DNA of 64,000 bases, taken from NCBI GenBank assembly GCA_015680685.1, contig MNCI01018932.1:739834-803833 (forward strand), read 5' to 3'. The stretch's first letter is position 1; every line of letters starts with the position of its first letter. A program made the translations under genes and the position numbers. The notes beneath the pieces are model-generated. The model was not told where the DNA came from and did no database searches. It saw only the letters and a list, made by a program, of their open reading frames with translations. This DNA comes from Gnetum montanum. Taxonomy: Eukaryota; Streptophyta; Gnetopsida; Gnetales; Gnetaceae. Positions 35,641-45,814 of the stretch are shown one piece after another.

Positions 35641-36689
35641 TGATGAGACGCGATATCGCATAGGCCACGATATCGCATACGCGATATTGCCGCCGTCGCG
35701 ATATCACGGTCCATCGTCAAATCTATAAATAAGAGGAGACACTCCCCTCATTTCTCATCCTAGGCTTAAAGTAGAAAAAATCTGGCAGTTTGATCACTCC
35801 AGAGATAGAATATTTTCCATGTGCCTGTAGTAGGAGTCCCCAAGTGAATAGATATTTATTCGAGCAGTTTGTACTTGAACGCAAGTTGTGTACAGCAATA
35901 AAGACGAGCTTTGTGGATAAACCTTGTAGTGCATGGAATAGGTTTATTACATGTTATTTCCTACTTTTTATTTATTACTTGCATTAGCATGGCATGAGTA
36001 TGACTTGATTACGATCATTAACGAATGTGTACGGCTAATCAAGGAATCGGCTGCTCATTGTGATTAGTCTCTCTCACCCTCAACTCCTAGAACACGGGAT
36101 GAGTACGACTTGACTACAAGCATCTACGGGTGTGTATGGCTAATCAAGGAATCAGCTGCTCATCATGATTAGTCTCTCTCACCCTCAACTCCTAGAATGC
36201 AGGATGAGTATGACTTGACTACGAGCATCTACGGATATGTACGGCTAGTCAAGGAATCAGCTAATCATCATGTTTAGGCTAGGTAAGTGCCTCAGTACGA
36301 CCACTTCAAGCATGTGCGTTACATGTGGTAATCCTAGTAACGATTAGTGTTTGGTAGCCACAGTTGCATAGTTTAGGGTGTGTATGGTAAGTGGGAATAG
36401 ATGATGATGCTAGTTAATTTAGATTTAGGACATTAGTTAGAGTTAGTTAGTTTCTTAACCCTTCACCTCATAGCATAGGAGAAAAACATTAAAAGCTATA
36501 AAAATAATATACCTTAGACATACTTAACCATACACCATGACAACAACAAGTAAGTCTGGGAAGACAATGAATGATTAACCCCAAGTGTTCCATGGGGTGT
36601 TTAGGCATTTCGTCTACAGAGTTCAACCGGATTGTGCGTGCTACGCTCGTTTCGTATGGTTGAGTATAGGGGTACCTTGCCACTCATCA
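35641..36689 (+). repeat. 3' LTR of element C'
   Basis: 1049 bp, same ends as 29256-30307, with three 105-bp units from 35993, TATA box at 35724-35731, and a GATATC palindrome cluster at 35653-35706. It is followed not by flanking DNA but by another copy of the element 3' module. Confidence 0.9.
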
Positions 36690-37126
36690 CCCTCACCGAA
36701 GCAAGGTATCAATTACATGATGATTCATTTACCCTTGCTAATATAAGATTGTGTTGTGTGTGCAGATGGCAACCATACAAACAATGAATTGGATTTGGAG
36801 AAAATACTTGGAATGGAGTAGTGCTACAGCAGCTATGCAAGGAGCAAGATCGACGACGTGCATACAGATGGACAATGAAGGTGCAATCTTGGCATTGGCA
36901 GCAACAACACTTCTTTCTCTCTTTCTTTCTTAGCTACCAAAAAAGGCCTGATGTCATTGTAATAAGGTGTTCACCCTTGTTGTCATGAACACAAATTTTG
37001 TCAAGTCTTGTAATAATGATTTGTTCACATGGCATCCCATTAGTTCCATTCCCCTCAATAATTCCATTCCTTCCCGATATTATTGTAAGGAACTCAAGGA
37101 AAAGTTTTCATTCAGTCATAGGGGTA
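36690..37126 (+). repeat. Tandem copy of the C' 3' internal module
   Basis: Repeats 35213-35640 (from aagcaaggtatcaatt to the polypurine tract, here TCATAGGGGTA) directly after an LTR. The pattern LTR - short internal piece - LTR indicates recombination or template switching between element copies. The first ten bases (ccctcaccga) replace the primer site. Confidence 0.8.
36766..36933 (+). CDS. 55-codon ORF in the duplicated 3' module
   Basis: ATG immediately after the candidate acceptor TGCAG (36761-36765). It opens MATIQTMNWIWRKYLEWSSA and ends in a hydrophobic LLSLFLS. The aligned copy at 35282 starts MVDMQQ and then meets TGA, while the rest of its DNA is well conserved, including ctttctctctctctttcttag at the end. 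No known domain recognised. It could be a captured host exon, an accessory reading frame reached by splicing, or chance. Low confidence that it is translated. Confidence 0.25.
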   Translation: MATIQTMNWIWRKYLEWSSATAAMQGARSTTCIQMDNEGAILALAATTLLSLFLS

Positions 37127-37480
37127 TGATGAGACGCGATATAGCATAGGCCACGATATCGCATATGCAATATCGCGTCGTCCCCTGCGATATCGCATAC
37201 GCGATATCACAGTTCGTCGCCAAATCTATAAATAAGAGGCAGCACTCCCCTCATTTCTCATCCTAGGCTAAAAGTAGGAAAACTCTGGCAGTTTGATTAC
37301 TCCAGAGATAGAATATTTCTCCATGTGCCCGCAATAGGAGTTCCCAAGTAAACAGATCTTTATTCGAGTAGTTTGTACTTGAATGTAAGTTTTGTACGGC
37401 AATAAAGATGAGCTTTGTGGATAAACCTTGTAGTGCATGGAATAGGTTTATTACATGTTATTTATTACCTGCATTAGCAT
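37127..37480 (+). repeat. Third LTR copy, truncated (C'')
   Basis: Starts TGATGAGACG with palindromes (37138-37209), TATA box 37227-37234 and AATAAA near 37401. Identity to the C' LTR stops after gcattagcat at 37480, where an oppositely oriented LTR of another element begins. Confidence 0.85.
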
Positions 37481-38050
37481 CTGTTCTCACATTCTATACA
37501 TCCTAACATAATCATCTGTTCTCACATTCTATACACATCCTAAACACATTGCAACACTACTAGGTTACCAAGAATTAAGTGCTTCTAGGATTACAAAGCA
37601 TTAATGTATGCTCAAAGTGGTAGTACTTATATGCATTAATTAATAATTATGAATTAATTACCTAAATGTAATAAAGTAAATTACATGCATATTAAATGCA
37701 TGAAGTAAATATTTAGCTAAGTTCAAGTGCTTCAAGGTTTATCAAGAAATCTCATCTTTATTGTTATTCACACTAAGATGCTCAAGTACATCAGTCCTCA
37801 AATAAAGATCTGTATACTCCTCAACTCCTACTGCTAGCACTTTGAAAGTTTTCTAACTGTACGAAGATAAAATTTCAAGAACTTAGCTAGAGGCTAATGA
37901 TTGGATACAATTAATGTGGTAGTTATGCACACATTTATAGGAAAGACTAGACACTACGTTGACACATCAAAGTATGTGTCGATATGTATGCATCAATGGA
38001 ATCACATCAATAGGTACACATTAACGTAATCTAGTGACCATGACTTATCA
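37481..38050 (-). repeat. 3' LTR of element E (truncated)
   Basis: Aligns with the inner two thirds of the B LTRs (aagcattaatg, ttgttattcacac, gctcaagtacatc phrases match 13141-13190) in the same minus orientation. It ends at TGATAAGTC (minus start) before the polypurine tract. The other end is lost at the junction with C''. A ~35-bp tandem duplication (catctgttctcacattctatac) sits at the junction, 37479-37535. Confidence 0.75.
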
Positions 38051-38061
38051 TACCCCCATGA
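38051..38061 (-). other. Polypurine tract of element E
   Basis: Minus-strand TCATGGGGGTA next to the LTR start. Confidence 0.75.
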
Positions 38062-38249
38062 CTGAATGAAAAATCATCCTTGAGTGAACGAAAGGAGGAA
38101 CAAGGCTTTTACAAAATTTTGGGAAGGTATGGGATTATTGAGTGACACAATGATTCAAATAAGTAGATGCTAAGTTTCCAAGTGTACGACTTGCAACTTT
38201 TACAAAAATGGATGTTCATGATGATAAAATTAAACACCATTACAAAACT

Positions 38250-38625
38250 TGATAGCCAAACCCCTCTAGCATCTTGGAGACAAGAAGAAAATAAAATAGT
38301 CCTAGGTGGTGGAGATTCCAATGATGCCAAATGACCTTCTCCTACCTCTAGTGCATACGTTGGTTGTTATTGAGGCTATGGTTTCTAAGGTTGTCCTAAT
38401 GCAGTTGCAACTTTTGGTAGAAGATGGAAAGAATCTAGCAATGCTTTTATCTTCTCCTTATTTCTTTGAGGATCATACATGGTCCATGTGACATCCCCAA
38501 ATATGGGCTAGAAATAGCTCCTTAACATTGATAAACTAGGCTATATATTATTTTTACTCAATATCAAATACCTTGATAGCATTCTATAGTTCTTGGTAGT
38601 TTTTCATCCTATGGATCATAGAACT
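38250..38625 (-). pseudogene. C-terminus of third ORF (ORF3) in element E
   Basis: Minus strand reads MKNYQEL, FINVKELFLAHIWG, MYDPQRNKEKIKALLDSFHL, ALGQPXKPXPQXQP and SLESPPPRTI. This is colinear with the end of the third ORF of D (50515-50850): MNDYXEL, FINAKELFLAI, VHDPMSKEEKMKALMDAFHL, VVGXPXPPXPP and PPSPET. E and D are clearly diverged, so the shared protein is an inherited part of this lineage. Upstream of about 38640 the match stops. Confidence 0.7.
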
Positions 38626-38659
38626 TAGAAGTGGAGGATGAATAATTTTTCCAAATCAA

Positions 38660-38790
38660 AACTTTATGAGACAAAGCACACACATCAAATTTATGTGGTT
38701 TCCCAACTTGGGTACTCCACACTCAAAGGGTAGATCACAACCATACCTTCAGACTTTGTTGCTCTCAAATGTGATTTAAAGGATCCACAT
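38660..38790 (-). repeat. Possible end of a Ty1/copia LTR, left of D
   Basis: Minus strand contains accacataaatttgatgtgtgtgctttgtctc, wording typical of the R/U5 end of plant copia LTRs. Together with 52030-53203 it would form one LTR interrupted by D. There is no second LTR in view to confirm it. Confidence 0.35.
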
Positions 38791-39700
38791 TGATGAGTCG
38801 CATTCTATCATTTTGATCGATGAGACCTCATCGATGAGGCCTCATCGTCCAGGCTTCATCGACGAGGCCTAGTTAATGCATCATATCATGCATTGACATG
38901 GCCCCATCAATGTAGTGCCTATAGTCAACTATAAATACAAGCTTGTAGCCACATTTATAAAAAGAGAGATTTTAGTTGATATGGAGCTCTTGCATTTCTT
39001 CCATTTGAAAGTTAGAATTTTTTCTTGAGTGCCCACAATAGAAGTCATTGAGTGTACAGATCTTTATTTGAGCATTGTTGTATCTAAGCATGATAATGTG
39101 TGTGACAATAAAGATGAGCTTTCTAATATACCTTGTAGCACTCTAGATAGATTAGCTATTTCATTTATTCATTTAATGTTTTTAGTTATTTATTAAATGT
39201 TTTCAATTATTTATTAATTATTTTACAGTTATTACATTAATGAAGCAATTAATCCAAATAGATTACACACATAAGTATGATCTCTTCAAGCATAACATGT
39301 ATTCTTTTGGTAATCCCAGTAGCATTATTACTTGGTACGCTCAGTAGTGTAATGCTTGGTTGCGCAACAGTGGATACATGGGTTTAGGATGTGTACAAAA
39401 AGTGGGATTAGATGCTTATGTTAGGATTAGTTAAATGCTAGTTAATTAGTTAATTTAGATTAGTTAATGAAATTCCTTTTATCTACATTTGAGCACCAAC
39501 TTATAAAACATAAAATAATAAAATTGGATGCCTCAATTACACAAGTCTAATTACGAAGAAAAAGATTGATGTTAAGGCAAGATTTACTTCCTAAAGAACT
39601 AGTGCACTAGAAATGATAAAGTCGAAAAACTTTGACCGAGTCATGTGTGAATGCTTCATGATTTATATGGTTGGGCATAGGGGTACCTCGCTACTCATCA
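38791..39700 (+). repeat. 5' LTR of element D
   Basis: 910 bp from TGATGAGTCG to CTACTCATCA. U3 has its own palindromes: CGATGAGGCCTCATCG (38831-38846) plus overlapping gatgag/ctcatc repeats, in place of the GATATC type of C and B. TATA box at 38930-38937 and AATAAA near 39107. Confidence 0.9.
38930..38937 (+). promoter_or_regulatory. TATA box in 5' LTR of D
   Basis: TATAAATA 139 bases into the LTR, after the palindrome cluster; the 3' LTR equivalent is at 51235-51242. Confidence 0.55.
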
Positions 39701-39701
39701 T

Positions 39702-39719
39702 TGGCACCATTAATAGGGA
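39702..39719 (+). other. Primer binding site of element D
   Basis: TGGCACCATTAATAGGGA matches 12 of 18 bases of the tRNA-Asp-complementary site; four of six changes are G-to-A and one is C-to-T. Confidence 0.75.
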
Positions 39720-39852
39720 CTTTGTTTGTGGAATGTGTACTATTTAGGTCTAAGTGAATACCATTAATATCATTGTATGAACTTCAAGGTCAATATCATC
39801 CCACTATACATAAAATTATAAATGCACACTAATAATTGCATTTTGTTTTGCA

Positions 39853-42340
39853 AAACATCTTCTTCTTCTCACAAGCATGAAGATACCAAACCATTGATCC
39901 CACAAGAATGCAAGGTGCTATACAGTCAGCTATATGAGTTTGTGTTGAACTTCACCTTCATTCTACATCAAGATGAATAGCTATGATGGTATGATATGGA
40001 GGGCAACATCGTGTTACCCTTTGATAGATCTGTGCATGGGATGCTATTTAAGATCCTTAAAAGGTTGGGCATAGAAAATCTTCATAAAGAATACATTTTG
40101 GATGGATATGACACTTGAAATTACTATCCCACTGAAAGACAACGTAAATGAGATCAACATTAAGAGAAACTCTATGAAGCTAAAAATGGAAAACATTACA
40201 CCAAACCCTTATTTCTACTAAATCAAGATGACATTGAGGATCCTCCTACTAAAGGTTCTCAACATGAAGATTCTCCATCCCTTACTACTAATGATGAGGG
40301 TGTGACCTTGAATCTATGATCCACTATTCATAAATTAGGTTCAGGAAAAAGTGATAGCCAAGGTAGGGACTCGAGTAAACACCACAATAATAAGGCTTGT
40401 AAGGATGATGATCATAATAAGTGTAGAAGTGATGGAAGACACTATGGTGGTGATGGTGATCCACCTTCCTCTTCATCCAATTCTAAACATTCCTCTTCAT
40501 CTGATGGATCTCATGGAACCTACCATCGAAACAACTACAATGAAGGTTCTTAAAGAGATAACAATAATTGTGAAGGTCACCAAAATCAAAGGGGTGGCTG
40601 AAACCATCATCGGTGTCATCAACGCAATGATGATGATGAACCTATATTTGTGACTTAAAGTATGCTCAACATTATAGAGGTAGTTAAAATTATAACTAGG
40701 CATATGAAGGATAGTTAAATTAAGCACCTAGACATGAACAATATCCCAAGATTTGAGGGGGGATATAATTCTAATCTACAAACACATCTACAAGATTTTC
40801 ATGATGCCTGTTCCTTACAGAACATAGAAAATAAGTGGTAGAAACTCAAGATTTTCCCAAGGATACTCATTAAGGAAGCTAAAATTTGGTATTAGTTATT
40901 AGAATTGGAGTCTATCTAAAAAAGGAGTACTATGTTAGAGCTATTCAATGACAAATATCAGATGTACTCCAAAGTGTCTAATTTGAAAAGGAAAATCCAA
41001 GGCTAGAAATAGGGAGCACATGATGTGCCATCATGGGCTACTACTATTCACTTTTACATTGATTCCCTAGCCATGGTTATTCTTAGAGAGAACAAATTTG
41101 CCACATCATAGATGGGCTTGGAGCAGAAATAGGAAGAACCATTGGGATGTATGCCCAAGGAAGATTGTTTGAATTGAGATCTCATCAAATCCATAGGCTA
41201 ATTAAGTACGTAGTAAAAGAAGAAGGTGAGTTACAAAAAAGGGAATGTTTTGAAGAGTATAATAGGAATCCATCCATTAGAAAATGAGAGGTCCAATTTT
41301 GTAACGAGGAGGAGTCACCATTTCATGAAGTGATTAATAGAAAGATCTTACCCATCCAAAAATCTATTTTTGATATTTTAGCCAAGGTTGAGAAGTTATG
41401 GTACTCTTTGGATCAAAAATTTTAAACCACTTTAAAGATTACTGAAGAATCCAAAGAGCAAAATAGTGATTGTAATCACAACAGGTGAAAAGAAGCTAAA
41501 CGTGGCTACCAAAGAGGTAAGGGCAAAGCTACTGCAATAGAGGAAATTGTGGAGTCTAACTCTTATTATGAAACTAAATATGACATATGCCAATACAAAC
41601 ATCCAAAGGGATGTTGCACTATGGTGTCACACTTATAGGAGTCTAGAGTGTATGCATTGAATCATTGCCTAGCATGTAGGCAAGCTCCAAGACAATTGCC
41701 TTACCCTCAAGGCAATCCAAGATAGTACCACCAGCAACAACAAGCTTACTACCTAAGTGGAACTTCACCACAACCTTATAAACAATACCAACAATGATTC
41801 TAACCATAATCATAGGGGATGCCACCACAAACGTAGCAATACCCTTAAAGGAAACTAGATCTATACAGGTACTATGTTCTGTAGCTCATCTCCCTAGAAG
41901 CTCTACAAGTCATACATCATTTCAACATCACTATTACCCTCCAGAGTACCACCTAACACATTCATCATCTACTTAAAGGAAAAATCCATATTCATATCCA
42001 TATCATCCTTCACATCCCTTTGCACATATAGCTCCACTTTCAACCTAGTTACCTTTTTCTCCATCCATGCAGGGTGAGATTCCTTCACAGTCGCAACAAT
42101 GAAATGCTATGAGGGTTGTACTCTCACAACTAATTTTTCAACGAAGTGATTTGGATAATCATTCAAGAAAAAGACCTTTATTTCAGCCCAGTAGTCCTCT
42201 TTATCCCTCACAATCTAATCTAGCTGATTGCCCTACATCTATAGCATCCTCATCCTCTGCATCAAATACCTTCAAGTGCCCTTCAAATCAAGTGCCACCT
42301 AGGATCTGCACTATAATGCTAACTCATGTTGTTTCTAACT
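39853..42340 (+). pseudogene. gag of element D
   Basis: Colinear with the gags of C and C'. The start codon position reads ACA (aaaACATCTTCTTCTTCTCAC). Landmarks: LNFTFILHQDE; EGNIVLPFDRSVHGM; MLNIIEVVKIITRH, MNNIPRFEGGYNSNLQTHLQ, FHDACSLQNIENKW, MLELFNDKYQMYSKVSNL (40661-40987); DICQYKHPKGCC (first knuckle Cys now Tyr); and a Tyr/Pro/Gln-rich tail to 42100. Stops are frequent and often TAG. Dead copy of the particle protein. Confidence 0.82.
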
Positions 42341-43290
42341 GGATCAAGGTTGGTAATATTCCTAAAAAAGATCTAATCTAATACATCCACTCATTTTTCT
42401 ATAGATTGCTGGACAAGAGCCATGAAAGGCTCTTCTTGACTCTAGTTCTAGAGTTAACCTCATCTCCCATGACATGTAGAAGGCCTAAAACCTACCACCT
42501 CTTAAGAAGAGAAACATTCATCTAGAATTAGTAGATCATTCAATTACTATTCCTTTGGGTTTAGTAAAGGACATTGCGACCATAGTTTGTGGGTGGTCCT
42601 ATCCTATTGATCTTCTAGTAATCAAGGTGGACAATTAAAAAAATGATTTTTTCATCATCATGGGAAGAGCTTGGTTAAGCATGGTTAATGCAAGAATGGG
42701 CATAAGGGACCTATCTTTAGAAATATCCAAAGAAAATGATCTAGGAAATATTAAGAAGAAGTGTAGTCCATGCATCTTGTACAATGATAATGGGTGCAAC
42801 TGCATGCAAAATATTTGATCAATCAAGAGTACATACATTAAGGCATGCAATGAGTGTGGACAAGAAATTAAAATTCAAAGGTTTTTGTAGAAAACAACCA
42901 CAAAGTAGGAGGGCACCTAGTGGTTGGTAGCTAATTTAGATAACAACACAACATGCATGAAGCGAATTGAGAGCCTAACATGTGCATATGTTGAAGGCAT
43001 GGATAAAATTGAAGAAGTTCATTTCCAACTCTCTAATGAAGATGATGATAGTTGTTGGGAAGAGTTGGAAATCCTTGATCACTTCAAGCAAGAGCTCTTA
43101 GAACTAAAAACTTTACTAGTTGGTATGTAGTATGCATTTCTAAAGAATGGTAAAGTGGTCATAATTAATGCCAAACTTGCTCCTGAGCAAAAGGAAAAGT
43201 TATTGAAAGTGGTGAATAAATGGTCAATAGCCTTTGCTTGGTCATATCTAGAGCTAATAGGAATTGATCCAAGGATATGCTAGCATCACA
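42341..43290 (+). pseudogene. Protease and linker of element D
   Basis: VSNWIKVGNIPKK, then ALLDSSSRVNLIS at about 42430-42470: the DSG active site has become DSS by a G-to-A change. VDHSITIPLGLVKDI, then IIMGRAWLSMVNARMGIRDL (42655-42710). A linker follows with an open piece at 42924-43130 that is acidic and contains CAYVEGMDKIEEVHFQ, also recognisable at the right end of F. This linker is the part missing in C'. Confidence 0.78.
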
Positions 43291-44205
43291 TCTACATCGA
43301 CCTAACCATGAAGCCTAGAAGGTAGCCACAAAATAAATCGAACATCAAATTCAAGAAAATCCTCAAGGAAGAAATAGAGCAATTCCTCAAGGTGGGGTTC
43401 ATCTATCCCATAGCAGATAGTGAGTGGGTTAGTCCACTTGTAATTGTACCAAAGAAGAGTGGAAAATGGCAAGTTTTCATTGACTTCAGGCTATTGAATA
43501 TGAAAAAATTTAAAGATCATTTTTTTGTCATTTGTAGATCAAGTGTTAGACATCATATTTAGGCATTTTTATTAAGTTTATTGGGTGGTTAGAGTGGCTA
43601 TAACCAAATCCAAATTGCATCCAAAGATCAAGCCAAGACAACATTCATGTGTTCTTAAGGGACTTTTGCATATTTTAAGATGCCATTTGGTTTGTGCAAT
43701 GCCCTTGAAACACTTCAATGCTTGGTCCTTAGTATTTTTCAATAGCAAATTGGTAGTGGTATCGAAGCCTTCATGGATGACTTTTTCACCTATGGAGCTA
43801 CCTTTGAGCAAGCATTGGATTGACTTGATCAAGCACTAAAAAGATGTGCGGAAACAAATCTACGACTTAATTGGAAAAAGATCCATCTCATGGTCCAAGA
43901 AAGCATTGTGATAGGGCATCAAATTTCACAAAAAGGGATTGATGTAGATTCAGAAAAAATAAGGTTCATCTAAGGAATAACATGCCAACTAGAGATCATT
44001 AAGGTTGTCTAGTCATTCCTTGGACACATTGGTTACTACCAGCTATTCATAGAGAATTTTTCTATGGTTGCAAAGCCATTGGTAGAGCTTACAAAGAAAG
44101 ATACATCATTCAGCTAGACCAAGAAATGTGAACACACATTCCAATAATTAAAGGAGAAACTTGTAAAAACACCAATCCTATGAGCACCAGACTAGTCTAG
44201 ATGCT
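43291..44205 (+). pseudogene. Reverse transcriptase of element D
   Basis: Fingers to thumb readable over stops: KILKEEIEQFLKVGFIYPIA, WVSPLVIVPKKSGKW, DFRLLNMKKFKDHF, SGYNQIQIASKDQAKTTFMC, FKMPFGLCNALET (palm landmark), IEAFMDDFFTYGATFEQALD (catalytic FMDD with both Asp), LNWKKIHLMVQESIVIGHQI, GHIGYYQLFIENFS. MPFGLCNA with FMDD is typical of the Athila/Tat side of Ty3/gypsy. Stops and one frameshift near 43530 disable it. Confidence 0.88.
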
Positions 44206-44480
44206 AGAAAAGTTTAGGCACTATGTGATTGGTTACAAAGTAATTATGCATACAAACCATAATGCAATCCAGTTCCTCATAAATAAGTTGATGGTGAACC
44301 CTCATGTCTTATAGTGGCTTGTGATCTTATAGGAATTTGATCTCATGATGGTAGATCGAAAAGGGACTAAGAATGTGATCACTGACCATCTCTCTTACTT
44401 AAGATGGGATAATAAAGAGGAGGAGAGCCTACTCCTTAATCAATTTCTAGATGAAGTTCTCTTTACATGAGCAATAAGTG
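44206..44480 (+). pseudogene. RNase H of element D, internally deleted
   Basis: After LVKTPIL and APDXS the sequence jumps to KFRHYVIGYKVIMHTNHNAI, then EFDLMMVDRKGTKNVITDHL. About 70 residues normally between PDW and the KFR.Y segment, including the DAS catalytic Asp and the Glu helix, are absent. The deletion point is near 44210. Confidence 0.7.
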
Positions 44481-45765
44481 AACAAAAGCCTATGAAAATA
44501 ATATGGCATAATGGCATCCTCACCTATCTTCTCACTCAAGAGATGTCACAAGACTTGGATTTTAGAAAAATGCAACAATTTCTTCATCATGCCAAATACT
44601 TCATGGAAATCCATGGACACCTTTACAAGGTGTGTGCCAATGGCCTAATTCGTTGGTGTGTCCCTAACAAAAATCAACTACATGTTCTCTAGGATGCTCA
44701 TGAAGGGCCTTACATAGGCCACTATGCAGGGAGATGCATAGCGATAAAAATTCTAATGGGAAGATACTATTAGCCTACAATCTTTAGGGATGCTCACTAG
44801 TTCATCAAGTCTTGTGAATGTTGTCAACAAGATGGGGGAATGACCACTTGCATGGAAGGTTCTCAATAGTGGATTCAACCACTAGAATCTTTGGACATGT
44901 GGAATGTGGATTTCATGGATTCCATCACACCCATGTCTAATGGAAAGTTTTATATTATAGTAGCAGTTGATTACTACACAAAATGGGAAAAAGTAGTAGT
45001 TGTTACTAATTGTACATCATCCACTGCTACTAGATTTTTACAACAAAATATTGTGAAAGGGTTTGGGATTCCACATTCACTAATTTTTAAAAATGGAACT
45101 CATTTCATAGGTGCCACATTTAGAAAATTAATGCAATGCTTGGGGGTAGAACATAAATTAACAACACCTTATCACCCCCAAGACAATAGTCAAGTAGAGG
45201 TAACCAACTGGGAGATTACAAATATACTAACATGAACTATTAAGAAATATATGAAGGGTTGGAATAGAAAGCTTAATGATGCTCCTTGGGCTTATCGTTC
45301 AACTTGGGAACTTCTTATTGGCTACTCTCTCTATGAGTTAGTGTACAAAAAACTTCCAATGCTTATGATTCAATCCAAGCTCCATGCACTCTCAATGACC
45401 TATGATGTAAACCTTGACCTATGTCTAGCAAGAAAAGAATGACTAATCATCCTAAACATGCTAGATGAAAATCAATTGGTGGTCCTATCCTTGAATGAGG
45501 TGAATAAGGCATTTAGCAAGCAACATCATGAACTTAAAATTAGGAAAGTAAAACTTTAACTAGGAGATAAGGTTCACTACTCGAACCTTGCACTTGTATC
45601 CCAAAAGAAAAAATATCAAACATTGTGAGAGGAACCTTATATAATTGATCAAACCTTTCCCTCTAGGGCCATTTTGATCTACAAGCCTAACAACCCAAAT
45701 AAAAATTAGTTGGTCAACATCCAACAAGTAAAGCCTTTTTTAGAACTAAGATAGGCTAGTGTAAC
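44481..45765 (+). pseudogene. Integrase of element D
   Basis: Zinc domain: HLYKVCANGLIRWCVPNKNQ, EGPYIGHYAGRCIAIKILMG, FIKSCECCQQDG (His and both Cys visible). Core: MWNVDFMDSITPMSNGKFYI (first Asp), FGIPHSLIFKNGTHFIGATF, where the usual SDNGTHF Asp is Lys, and QDNSQVEVTNWEI with the Glu kept. The C-terminal part (LGDKVHYSNL, PYIIDQTFPSRAI) ends near 45750. Only six or so stops across 420 codons. Loss of the second catalytic Asp alone would inactivate it. Confidence 0.87.
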
Positions 45766-45814
45766 TACTGCCTCAATGGATGGACAACCACATTCTATTT
45801 TTTGAATCTCTTCA

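Larger units (their letters stand above)
29256..36689 (+). mobile_element. Element C', gag-protease-only LTR retrotransposon
   Basis: A 7.43-kb plus-strand element with two LTRs, primer site, gag, protease, a post-pol region, and polypurine tract, but no RT, RNase H or integrase. The protease frame ends at 33548 and the post-pol landmark MGEMATYANYMGP follows at 33685, whereas in D nearly 3 kb of pol separate the two. It resembles plant non-autonomous elements that keep gag (TR-GAG type, from knowledge). No target duplication can be seen because the 3' end is a tandem recombinant. Confidence 0.85.
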
